From Dolichospermum flos-aquae CCAP 1403/13F (GTDB lineage: Bacteria; Cyanobacteriota; Cyanobacteriia; Cyanobacteriales; Nostocaceae), in assembly GCF_012516395.1 (NCBI RefSeq), contig NZ_CP051206.1:3454501-3518500 (forward strand): a stretch of 64,000 bases of DNA. The letters run 5' to 3'. A program made the translations under genes and the position numbers. Below the pieces are notes generated by a model. It saw only the letters and a list, made by a program, of their open reading frames with translations. It had not been told where the DNA came from and did no database searches. The first letter of the stretch is position 1; every line of letters starts with the position of its first letter. Of this stretch, positions 18,863 through 27,049 are shown in pieces.

Positions 18863-19645
18863 ATGACCTCTTCACAAGACGTAGATACCATAAATTCCCC
18901 CGGCTTAGACCCAGAACCATCTATTAACCCGCTAGATGAATTACCAGGTGAAGTGGAAATGTCCATATTTGACCACCTGGAGGAGTTGCGGCAAAGAATT
19001 TTCTATGCCCTCATAGTGGTAGTAGTGGGTATTATCGGTTGTTTTATTTTCGTCAAACCCCTAGTACAACTACTAGAAGTTCCTGCTCACGGCGTTAAAT
19101 TTCTGCAATTAGCTCCGGGAGAATTTTTCTTTGTCTCCATGAAAGTTGCTGCTTACGGTGGTTTAATCCTGGCTACTCCCTTCATTCTTTATCAAATTAT
19201 CCAGTTTGTACTTCCTGGCCTCACCGTGCGGGAACGGCGTTTAGTCATCCCTGTGGTGCTAGGTTCAAGCGTATTATTTGTATGCGGCTTAATTTTTGCT
19301 TACATTGCACTCATTCCCGCTGCTTTACAATTCTTCATTAATTATGGTGCTGATGTTGTTGAGCAACTTTGGTCAATTGACAAGTATTTTGACTTTGTGT
19401 TGTTATTGTTATTCACCACAGGACTAGCATTTCAAGTTCCAGTTATTCAAATTTTGCTCGCTACCTTGGGAATTGTCTCCTCACAAATCATGTTAAAAGG
19501 TTGGCGTTATGTAATTATGACAGCAGTAATTTTGGGAGCAGTGCTGACACCTTCTACCGATCCTCTGACCCAAAGTCTTTTAGCTGGTGCGGTTTTAGGA
19601 CTATACTTTGGGGGGATTGGACTAGTCAAAATCATTGGCAAATAA
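18863..19645 (+). CDS. tatC: Sec-independent protein translocase subunit TatC
   Basis: TatC forms, with TatA and TatB, the Tat translocase that moves folded proteins with twin-arginine signals; in cyanobacteria it serves thylakoid and plasma membranes. The N-terminal signature [18 protein letters not shown] contains the conserved Glu and Arg of the signal-binding site, and six hydrophobic segments follow. An acidic N-terminal extension of about 30 residues precedes the core. The frame opens at a TTG (18830), but the ATG at 18863 (MTSSQDVD) is the better start, giving 260 residues. tatA/B are not in the window. Confidence 0.93.
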   Translation: MTSSQDVDTINSPGLDPEPSINPLDELPGEVEMSIFDHLEELRQRIFYALIVVVVGIIGCFIFVKPLVQLLEVPAHGVKFLQLAPGEFFFVSMKVAAYGGLILATPFILYQIIQFVLPGLTVRERRLVIPVVLGSSVLFVCGLIFAYIALIPAALQFFINYGADVVEQLWSIDKYFDFVLLLLFTTGLAFQVPVIQILLATLGIVSSQIMLKGWRYVIMTAVILGAVLTPSTDPLTQSLLAGAVLGLYFGGIGLVKIIGK

Positions 19646-19652
19646 TTCAACT

Positions 19653-19688
19653 TGTCAGTGGTCAGTGGTCAGTTGTTCGTTGTTCGTT
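19653..19688 (+). repeat. Short heptameric tandem repeat
   Basis: GTCAGTG, GTCAGTG, GTCAGTT then GTTCGTT units. It belongs to the short tandemly repeated repetitive (STRR) sequences known from heterocystous cyanobacteria. Confidence 0.8.
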
Positions 19689-19866
19689 ATTTCCTAACCA
19701 GTAATTTACTTAATTGTTAATCGCTATGCAGAAAGCCAGTTATCCTCATTGCTATCCTATAAAATGAGGCTTGATAAATTAGTTTTGTCAACGCTGGCTA
19801 ATTTATAGCTAACGTTATCTAAAACCAACTTAACTTTAACTTTTACAATAGGGATACTTCACCAGC

Positions 19867-20904
19867 ATGGCTCAAGAGCGCACGTTACCCACATTTAATA
19901 CTGCCACAGTCCAAATCACCAAAGAAGAAGGATTGGGCTTATACGAAGATATGACATTAGGACGTTTATTTGAAGATAAATGTGCCGAAATGTACTATAG
20001 AGGAAAAATGTTTGGTTTTGTCCACCTATATAACGGACAAGAAGCAGTTTGTAGCGGCATTGTCAAAGGTGCAATGCGCCCCGGTGAAGACTTCGTTTCC
20101 AGTACCTACCGTGACCACGTTCATGCTTTAAGCGCCGGAGTACCCGCACGAGAAGTCATGGCAGAATTATTTGGTAAAGCCACAGGTTGCAGTAAAGGGC
20201 GCGGTGGTTCTATGCATATGTTTTCGGCTGAACATCGCCTATTAGGTGGTTATGCTTTCGTAGCCGAAGGTATTCCCGTGGCTGCTGGTGCTGCTTTTCA
20301 ATCTAAATATCGTCGGGAAGTTCTGGGAGACAAAAACGCTGACCAAGTAACCGCTTGCTTCTTTGGTGACGGTGCTGCTAACAACGGTCAATTTTTTGAA
20401 ACATTGAATATGGCAGCTTTATGGAAATTGCCAATTCTCTTTGTGGTCGAAAATAATAAGTGGGCAATTGGTATGTCTCACGAACGGGCAACTTCCCAAC
20501 CAGAGATATACAAAAAAGCCAGTGTGTTTAACATGGTGGGTGTGGAAGTTGACGGTATGGATGTTCTAGCAGTGCGTCAGGTGGCTCAGGAAGCCGTAGC
20601 CCGCGCCCGTGCAGGAGAAGGTCCAACTTTAATTGAAGCTCTGACTTATCGCTTCCGGGGTCATTCTCTAGCTGACCCAGACGAAATGCGAAGCAAAGAA
20701 GAAAAAGAATTTTGGTTTGCTCGTGACCCCATTAAAAAGTTAGCGGGTTATTTAGTGGAACAAAATCTAGCTACAGAAGCAGAACTCAAAGATATTGAAA
20801 AGAAAATTCAGGCTGTAATTGAGGACGCGGTTAAATTTGCCCAAAGCAGCCCTGAACCAGATCCTAGCGAGTTATATCGCTTCATTTTTGCCGAAGACGT
20901 TTAA
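19867..20904 (+). CDS. pdhA: Pyruvate dehydrogenase E1 component, alpha subunit
   Basis: E1 alpha pairs with E1 beta to decarboxylate pyruvate with thiamine diphosphate and acetylate the lipoyl group of E2, feeding acetyl-CoA production. The thiamine-binding motif is seen as [17 protein letters not shown] with the closing Asn pair in [11 protein letters not shown]. The region [11 protein letters not shown] and the phosphorylation-loop-like [16 protein letters not shown] are typical of the family. Length 345 is usual for cyanobacterial PdhA. The beta subunit gene is not adjacent, as is common in cyanobacteria. The ATG at 19867 opens [10 protein letters not shown]. Confidence 0.95.
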   Translation: MAQERTLPTFNTATVQITKEEGLGLYEDMTLGRLFEDKCAEMYYRGKMFGFVHLYNGQEAVCSGIVKGAMRPGEDFVSSTYRDHVHALSAGVPAREVMAELFGKATGCSKGRGGSMHMFSAEHRLLGGYAFVAEGIPVAAGAAFQSKYRREVLGDKNADQVTACFFGDGAANNGQFFETLNMAALWKLPILFVVENNKWAIGMSHERATSQPEIYKKASVFNMVGVEVDGMDVLAVRQVAQEAVARARAGEGPTLIEALTYRFRGHSLADPDEMRSKEEKEFWFARDPIKKLAGYLVEQNLATEAELKDIEKKIQAVIEDAVKFAQSSPEPDPSELYRFIFAEDV

Positions 20905-20910
20905 TTTGGG

Positions 20911-20946
20911 TCATGGGTAATGGGTGATAGGTAATGGGTAATCAGG
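20911..20946 (+). repeat. Imperfect GGGTAAT heptamer repeats
   Basis: Repeated GGGTAAT-like units directly after the pdhA stop; STRR type. Confidence 0.75.
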
Positions 20947-20961
20947 GAATATCAAAAATAG

Positions 20962-21097
20962 ATAGCGTTGGTGATTAAAGAGATGAATTTGTCGGGCTTC
21001 GCCCCGCTTCGTTAACACGCTCCAGGGGCAGAAAGAAGGAGCTTCAGCGATATAATTTTTGATTTTTATGCTTCAATATAGCGATCGCCAACGCTAT
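20962..21097. mobile_element. Small inverted-repeat element (about 136 bp) downstream of pdhA
   Basis: Left end ATAGCGTTGGTGAT pairs with the right end ATCGCCAACGCTAT with one mismatch. The right arm overlaps a HIP1 octamer. The interior carries palindromic GGGCTTCGCCCC-type sequence and no ORF. It may be a MITE or a folded-repeat family. The remaining bases to 21403 show no further gene. Confidence 0.6.
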
Positions 21098-21403
21098 GCT
21101 TTTTTCCCAATTCAAAAATATGCAAGTTAGATGTAATAAAGCTTATACTCATCAAATTTATTAAGGGTTATAGTTGTATAGGATACAATTATATTAGGCA
21201 GAGCCTAGTGTGTTAATTCTGAATCCCTTATCCCATAAGACTTCATGTCCAAAATGTGTCGCATATTTTTATGAGGAAGTGCCTAAGACAGATGCTTTTG
21301 GTGTAAACTGGGACAAAACTAATAATTTTTTAGACAATCCCTACAAAATACACAGAATTAACATACTACCCAACGACTAAATCGCTTAGACAGTAGAGGA
21401 AAA

Positions 21404-22753
21404 ATGAGATTAAAAACTAAACAGGGTCTGCCACCAATCGTGTTTATTGTGCTAGGCTTTGCTTTGCTTTTGGGTATGCCAAAATTAGTTGCATATCATC
21501 TTTCGATCCAAGAACGGATGAGTTGGGGTGAAAAGCTGCTAATTCTTGCTGATGCCACTCCTGAGAAAAAAGCAGGTGTTAGCGCGTTTGCGAAGAAGGA
21601 CTACCCCACGGCGATCGCTAAATTCCAAGCAGCCTTAATTCAGCAACAGAATGACCCAGAAACCTTAATTTATCTAAATAATGCTCGTTTTGTCAGCGAT
21701 AATGCCCCGAAAATTGCTGTCAGTGTCCCCATTGGGAGTAACCTCAACGTTGCTCGAGAACTACTCCGGGGTGTGGCTCAGGCACAAGATGAAATTAATC
21801 GATCTGGAGGTATCAATGGTAAGGGCTTACAGGTTGAAATTATCAACGACGAAAACAATCCAGACATTGCCAAGCAAGTAGCGAAAGCTTTAATAGCAGA
21901 TCCTCAAGTGCTGGCGGTCGTGGGACATAACGCCAGCGAAGCATCACTGGCAGCCGCTGCCATCTATCAGTCTGGACAACTAGTGATGATTACTCCAACC
22001 AGTTCTACAAAAGAACTAGTAGGTTTTGGCAGCTATATTTTTCGTGCGCTTCCTAGCAGTCGGTTCTTGGCAGAACCATTAGTAAAATATGTCCTCAAGG
22101 TAGCACGCAAATCCCGTGTAGCGACTTGCTATAATTCTCAAGCTCCTGATAATATTACATTTAGAGACGAATTCACCGCATCCCTAATTGCAGATGGTGG
22201 TCAGTTAATTAACATTGACTGCGATATGGCATCAGCTAGTTTCAATCCATCTACTTCTATTTCTCAAGCTATTAGCAGTGGAGCCGATGCTATTTTACTT
22301 ACTCCTCACATCGATCAATTGGAAAAGTCAATTGACATTGCTCGCAGTAATAAAAGCCGACTAGCACTTTTCAGTAGTCCCAGTATGTATACGATGCAAA
22401 CATTGCAATCAGGTGGAAGTGATGTTAATGGGTTAACAATGCCTGTTGTCTGGCATCCTCAAATGGAAAAGGCTAGTGTTTTTACCAAACAAGCAACCAA
22501 GCTTTGGGGTGGTCAAGTTAACTGGCGGACGGCGACTGCTTACGATGCGACTCAGGCAATTATTCAGGGATTAAAAAAAGCCAGCACACGGAGCGAACTA
22601 CAAGCAACACTCCGCAATCCCGAGTTTTCAACAACGGGAGCAGGAGAGGTGGTGAAATTCTTACCTACTGGCGATCGCTATACTCGTCCCAGATTGGTGC
22701 AAGTAAGATCCACTACAGCCAAGTATGAATTTGTCCTAATTGATCCACAATAG
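21404..22753 (+). CDS. Periplasmic ligand-binding protein of the branched-chain amino acid type
   Basis: 449 residues. An N-terminal membrane anchor (about 10-28, PPIVFIVLGFALLLGMPKLV) is followed by a short TPR-like segment (about 60-95, FAKKDYPTAIAKFQAAL). A type I periplasmic-binding domain follows (about 100-445), with VAQAQDEINRSGGINGKGLQ and VVGHNASEASLAAAAIY typical of LivJ/Peripla_BP_6 proteins. No ABC permease or ATPase genes are adjacent, so it may act as an anchored sensor or serve a distant transporter. The ATG at 21404 has AGAGGAAAA upstream. The ligand is unknown. Confidence 0.82.
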   Translation: MRLKTKQGLPPIVFIVLGFALLLGMPKLVAYHLSIQERMSWGEKLLILADATPEKKAGVSAFAKKDYPTAIAKFQAALIQQQNDPETLIYLNNARFVSDNAPKIAVSVPIGSNLNVARELLRGVAQAQDEINRSGGINGKGLQVEIINDENNPDIAKQVAKALIADPQVLAVVGHNASEASLAAAAIYQSGQLVMITPTSSTKELVGFGSYIFRALPSSRFLAEPLVKYVLKVARKSRVATCYNSQAPDNITFRDEFTASLIADGGQLINIDCDMASASFNPSTSISQAISSGADAILLTPHIDQLEKSIDIARSNKSRLALFSSPSMYTMQTLQSGGSDVNGLTMPVVWHPQMEKASVFTKQATKLWGGQVNWRTATAYDATQAIIQGLKKASTRSELQATLRNPEFSTTGAGEVVKFLPTGDRYTRPRLVQVRSTTAKYEFVLIDPQ

Positions 22754-23030
22754 GTCGAAATGGTGGAAATGTGACAATGCTGCTATGAACAGTCAAAGAC
22801 TATAAACTAGGTATGGTAAGGATTTGAGTTTAAATTCTTTGAAGGTTTGAGATCAAATTATCATGGTGGAATTTGTTGGCACGACAACTTACAATGAGGA
22901 AGAAAGGCCAGAGAAATTCATCTTACCAATGACAACTGACAACTGACAAATTTCTGTTAAAAATAGTGATATACATAAACCGGATTCGAGATTGCCTACG
23001 GCACGCTACGCGAACAGGAAGAACTATAGA

Positions 23031-24020
23031 ATGACTTCAGAACAAATAGTTAGACGTTCAGATATATTAAACACTCAGGTAATCACCCGCGACAACGGTA
23101 AGCGGTTAGGTATCGTGAGTCAAATCTGGGTTGATATTGATCAAAGAGAGGTTGTGGCACTTAGTCTGCGGGACAGCCTCATCTCTATTTCTAGTTTGCC
23201 TCGCAATATGTATCTCAACACCATCAACCAAATCGGTGATGTCATCTTAGTTGATAACGAGGATGTCATCGAAGATGTAGAAGTAGAGATTCTCAGCAAC
23301 CTGATGAACTGGGAAGTCATCACCGAAACAGGTGAAGTATTAGGCAAGGTGAGAGGCTTTAAATTTAATGGCGAAACGGGTAAAATATACTCTATAGTCA
23401 TTGCCTCCTTGGGATTACCGCAAATTCCTGACCAGTTTTTGAGTACCTATGAACTGTCCATAGATGAAGTTGTCAGCACTGGTCCGAGTCGCTTAATTGT
23501 GTTTGAAGGTGCTGAAGAAAGAGTAAACCAATTAACCGTAGGCGTTTTAGAACGGCTGGGAATTGGTAAAGCCCCTTGGGAACGAGATGCAGAAGAGGAA
23601 TTTGGCTATACGCCCCCCCGCACAGTTGCCCCCAGCAATCAATTACCTAGCGGTGTACCCCTCCAAGCACCCCGGCCAAAAGTTCGCATTCCTGAACCCA
23701 TAGCCCAGGAAGAGGAATGGACGGAAGACTACGTAGAGGAAGAAAGACCCCAGCGGCAAGTCATGAAAGCCCGTTCTTATGAGTCAATTCAGTATGATGA
23801 AGATGAAGAAGATAACTGGAGTGACGAAACAGTCAGAGATAGTTATCAGGAAGCACCCAGAACCGCAGCCAAGCCTGCTAAAAAGACCTACGCAGATCAG
23901 TATGATGACTATGATGATGATCTCGAAACTGATGCTTGGGATGATGCACCAAAGCCTGTGAATATTCCCAAAAAGGTCAAGGAACGACAGGTGGAATACG
24001 AAGAAGAAGGCGGATATTAA
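23031..24020 (+). CDS. PRC-barrel domain protein
   Basis: 329 residues from the ATG at 23031 (AGGAAGA upstream). The longer frame to 22992 reads through a dispersed palindrome (GCCTACGGCACGCTACGC) and is rejected as the start. Two PRC-barrel modules are visible: ILNTQVITRDNGKRLGIV with VALSLRD (about 10-60), and WEVITETGEVLGKVRGFKF (about 90-160). The C-terminal half is acidic and probably disordered (DDYDDDLETDAWDD). PRC-barrels occur in photosynthetic reaction-centre H subunits and RimM; the role of this cyanobacterial form is not established. A strong terminator follows. Confidence 0.85.
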   Translation: MTSEQIVRRSDILNTQVITRDNGKRLGIVSQIWVDIDQREVVALSLRDSLISISSLPRNMYLNTINQIGDVILVDNEDVIEDVEVEILSNLMNWEVITETGEVLGKVRGFKFNGETGKIYSIVIASLGLPQIPDQFLSTYELSIDEVVSTGPSRLIVFEGAEERVNQLTVGVLERLGIGKAPWERDAEEEFGYTPPRTVAPSNQLPSGVPLQAPRPKVRIPEPIAQEEEWTEDYVEEERPQRQVMKARSYESIQYDEDEEDNWSDETVRDSYQEAPRTAAKPAKKTYADQYDDYDDDLETDAWDDAPKPVNIPKKVKERQVEYEEEGGY

Positions 24021-24028
24021 GTTTTGTA

Positions 24029-24068
24029 AACCCCCTCTACTATAAGTATGAGGGGGTTATTTTTTTTG
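24029..24068 (+). terminator. Rho-independent terminator of the PRC-barrel gene
   Basis: AACCCCCTC and GAGGGGGTT arms around TACTATAAGTAT, followed by a T run (ATTTTTTTTG). Confidence 0.92.
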
Positions 24069-24105
24069 CATAACTTTACTAAGAGGATGATAACAAGGTT
24101 GTAAT

Positions 24106-24336
24106 TTAGTCGCTCATAAAGTTATTCTTCTTTTCTCTTTCAATTTCTTCTCGTAACCATTGAATATGTTGCTCTATCAATACTATTGCCAAAATAAGAG
24201 CCTTGATAATTTTTGGCAAAAGCGGCAATAATAAGCATACATAAGCGTTTCGATGAAAAGGTAATTTAGAATCTAAAACCCTTATCCTACCGTCAATACA
24301 TTTAAAAAATCCTTGTCGGAAACCTTTAAGGAATTT
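24106..24336 (-). other. Unassigned 77-codon reading frame without a start codon
   Basis: The minus strand is open from 24336 to the TAA at 24106-24108 and reads KFLKGFRQGFFKCIDGR then a hydrophobic stretch and IEQHIQWLREEIEREK. It lacks an in-frame ATG at a sensible place. It may be a gene remnant carried partly inside the inverted-repeat element at 24178-24430. I do not recognise it. Confidence 0.25.
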
Positions 24337-24430
24337 TTAAGGCTGATTGTTTTTGCCAAGCAAGAGCGAGAAACGGGAGTTCATGGTTAAAGCATTATCA
24401 TCTCACCCTCGTAATTTGGCAATAGTATTG
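24178..24430. mobile_element. Inverted-repeat-bounded element (about 253 bp)
   Basis: Perfect 16-bp terminal inverted repeats, CAATACTATTGCCAAA on the left and TTTGGCAATAGTATTG on the right. There is no complete gene inside. The size and layout fit a MITE or a decayed insertion sequence. The rest of 24431-24640 shows nothing beyond a HIP1-like site. Confidence 0.65.
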
Positions 24431-24640
24431 TTTTTGTAGAGGTAATTATCCGCAGGCTTTTGAAATGCTCAACCATCCAGTTGTCGCAATTCGTTTTGGA
24501 TTTGGTTAAATTTTGACATATAGGTTTACGCAAATAAACAGAATCTAATTATTACAGTAGTTATGTATTATATCAATCTAGTTATGGTGCGATCGCTATA
24601 ATCAGAAACAAGCAGGTGATAAAGTATGCAAATATCACAG

Positions 24641-25075
24641 TTATTCAGGAACTTGTACAATATTAGCGATCGCATTCCCCAAACGAGTAAAATGATTGGG
24701 ATTCAGTGTTAGGAGAACATTTACTTCCGCTTTTAGAGCAGCTTGAGCAATCAAAGCATCGAAAATACCGCCACCAGGAAGGTTTAAGGCTGCCATTTGT
24801 GCGATCGCTGTCTGATAGTCATTGGATAGTAGTGGAATGGCTTCAAGGTACTGTAAAATATCCACTATAATGCTCTGAGCTTGTTGAGGAGTAAGACGCG
24901 GCTGAATAGGTAAGCGCGTGATTACAGAATAAGTTTCAGCTAAAGTATGAGTCGAGATAAAGCCTTGAACTGCTTTAGACTCTGCTGATTTTAGCCATGA
25001 AAAACAAACAGAATGCTTCGGGTGATTAACAATTAATGCAGACACTAAGACTGAAGTATCAAACAATATTTTCAT
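24641..25075 (-). CDS. vapC: PIN-domain ribonuclease toxin (VapC-type)
   Basis: 144 residues of a PIN domain, the RNase fold of VapC toxins. Conserved acids are seen: Asp6 in MKILFDTSVLV, Glu in THTLAETYSV, and Asp in GGGIFDALIAQAAL. The last position reads LTLNPNHF, with Asn where many VapCs have Asp, which is common in one PIN subgroup. The gene overlaps the upstream antitoxin gene by 4 bp (ATGA), the usual VapBC arrangement. The target RNA is unknown. Confidence 0.88.
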   Translation of the reverse strand: MKILFDTSVLVSALIVNHPKHSVCFSWLKSAESKAVQGFISTHTLAETYSVITRLPIQPRLTPQQAQSIIVDILQYLEAIPLLSNDYQTAIAQMAALNLPGGGIFDALIAQAALKAEVNVLLTLNPNHFTRLGNAIANIVQVPE

Positions 25076-25380
25076 AAAGCCATTTGATCCTGAATACGTT
25101 CTTCCCTCAACTCATCTATAAACTTATTAAAATCAAAGTTTTCTGATAATTCCGCATTTATAACCAAAATCCCCTCTTTTCGATATACATTTGCTTGGTT
25201 AGAAGGAACTATATTAGTTGTTTGTAAGTTTATTTCCGTATTTCCTTCAGCCATTTGCTGAGTCAAAGCATTAATTTTTTCTGCAACTGCTTGCAAAATA
25301 AACTGTTCAGTAGAGATTCCCTGACTGCTTGCTAATTTTTCTATCTTTCGTTGTATTTGTAGAGGAAAGTTCATAAACAT
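25072..25380 (-). CDS. VapB-type antitoxin paired with the PIN toxin
   Basis: 102 residues. The N-terminus (MNFPLQIQRKIEKLASSQGISTEQFILQAVAEKI) has the strand-helix-helix pattern of a ribbon-helix-helix DNA-binding fold. The C-terminal part (FDFNKFIDELREERI) is acidic and would neutralise the toxin. It immediately precedes and overlaps the toxin gene. Two in-frame ATGs (25380 and 25374) are possible starts. Autorepression of the operon is expected from the family but no operator is identified. Confidence 0.8.
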   Translation of the reverse strand: MFMNFPLQIQRKIEKLASSQGISTEQFILQAVAEKINALTQQMAEGNTEINLQTTNIVPSNQANVYRKEGILVINAELSENFDFNKFIDELREERIQDQMAL

Positions 25381-25458
25381 TAACGGAATTAAGGTTACAT
25401 AAATTATAGCTAGAATCTAACTACTGATTTTGCCATTTTTGTTAAAGAATTGTAATTA

Positions 25459-26769
25459 TTACCCATTACCCATTCCTTTGGGTACAACTAATACCTTATC
25501 AACCCGATTTCCGTCCATATCCATAACTTCAAACCGCATATTATCCCATTCAAAATGATCAGCGGCTGCGGGAATCCGTCCTAAATGGGTGATCACAAAA
25601 CCGCCTAATGTTTGATAATTTCCTCTTTCTTCAGTTTCTAATTCTTCCAGATCAAATAGTTCTAAAAACTCTTCTATTCCTAACATTCCATCTACTAACC
25701 AAGAACCATCTTCCCGTTGTACAGCTTGGGGTTCTTCTTGTCCTGGTTCTGCGGGAACATCACCGACGATTTCACTCATAATGTCGTTAAGAGTGACTAA
25801 ACCTTGAATTACGCCATATTCATCTACAACTAAAGCCATGTGTGTGACGGTTTGTTTGAATAATTCTAAAACTTTTAAACCGCGGGTGCTTTCCGGGACA
25901 AATACGGGTTGACGTAATCCTAGTGTTAAGTCAAAGGGTTCATTCCGTAAACTTCTCGCTAATAAGTCGGTGACAGGAATAATTCCCAGGACGTTATCTA
26001 ATCCTTCTTGACAAATTGGATAGCGAGAATAGCCGTTTTCCACCATTTTGTGGCGATTTTCTTCAGGAGAGTCGTCTAAGTCTAACCAAACTATATCAGG
26101 ACGGGGTGTCATAAAAGAGGTGACGGCGCGATCGCCTAACCGGAAAACTCTCTCTACCATGTCCTGTTCGGCTTCTTCAAATGTCCCCGCTTCTGTTCCT
26201 TGTTCTATGAGTATTTTAATTTCTTCCTCTGTAACTTGCGGTTCAGCAGAGGGGGTAATTCCCAAAATTCGCAATACTAAATCCGTAGAAGCACCCAAAA
26301 TTTTAACTATAGGTGAAGCTATTTTTGCTAAAGTCCCCATGGGGATAGCTACTAAAGCGGCGATTTTTTCAGGGTTATTTAAAGCCAGACGTTTGGGGAC
26401 GAGTTCACCGACAATCAGGGAAAAATAGGTAATTAGTAATACCACTACCCCAGAGGCGATCGCATTGCTATAATTCGCTAAAACTGGGACTAATTTGACA
26501 TACTCTTCCAGTCTTTTGGCAATGGTAGCACCACCGAAGACACCATTAAGGATATTAATGAGTGTAATCCCTACTTGGACAATAGATAAAAAATGGTTGG
26601 GAGATTCTGCGAGTTTTAATGCAGCCCTTGCGTTGATATCTCCTTGATTGGCTAACTGCTGTAGTCTAACTTTCCGGGCTGAGACTACGGCCATTTCCGA
26701 CATTGAAAATACACCATTAGCGAAAATTAGCACCAAAATCGTTAAAATTTCAAACGTGAAGGAAGACAT
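25459..26769 (-). CDS. CNNM/CorC-family membrane protein with CBS pair
   Basis: 436 residues in the usual order: DUF21/CNNM membrane domain (about 1-190, with NGVFSMSEMAVVSARK), a CBS-domain pair (about 205-335, with TPRPDIVWLDLDDS and MALVVDEYGVIQGLVTLNDI), and a C-terminal CorC/HlyC transporter-associated domain (about 350-430, ending MDGNRVDKVLVVP). The family is often mislabelled as hemolysin; members are linked to Mg2+ or Co2+ transport. The transported ion here is not known. The ATG at 26769 opens MSSFTFEILTILVLIFANG. It is divergent from mfd. Confidence 0.92.
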   Translation of the reverse strand: MSSFTFEILTILVLIFANGVFSMSEMAVVSARKVRLQQLANQGDINARAALKLAESPNHFLSIVQVGITLINILNGVFGGATIAKRLEEYVKLVPVLANYSNAIASGVVVLLITYFSLIVGELVPKRLALNNPEKIAALVAIPMGTLAKIASPIVKILGASTDLVLRILGITPSAEPQVTEEEIKILIEQGTEAGTFEEAEQDMVERVFRLGDRAVTSFMTPRPDIVWLDLDDSPEENRHKMVENGYSRYPICQEGLDNVLGIIPVTDLLARSLRNEPFDLTLGLRQPVFVPESTRGLKVLELFKQTVTHMALVVDEYGVIQGLVTLNDIMSEIVGDVPAEPGQEEPQAVQREDGSWLVDGMLGIEEFLELFDLEELETEERGNYQTLGGFVITHLGRIPAAADHFEWDNMRFEVMDMDGNRVDKVLVVPKGMGNG

Positions 26770-27049
26770 TTTTAAAATTGCTGGTATAAAGAGTAAAAGT
26801 ATACAGAGATGAGAAATCCAGTTTATTTAGACATTTTATTAGTATCCATTATTTTAGGTAATTCTCTGAATAATTTGACTATACACAAAGTAGTAGCTAT
26901 ATTTCTTCTATCTATTAGTAGTTAAGCTTGATTCTTTGGGAATCATCCTCTAGAGTGCCATGAAAACTTTTAAAATAGCTAATATAAACTGCTTTTAGAT
27001 TTTGACATCAGCAGCGACTTCCTTTTTTAGCGTAAGATATTTGAAATAT

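Noticed and set aside
18660..18866. Lys/Asn-rich 68-codon ORF
   Set aside because: Low complexity and runs into the tatC start in another frame.
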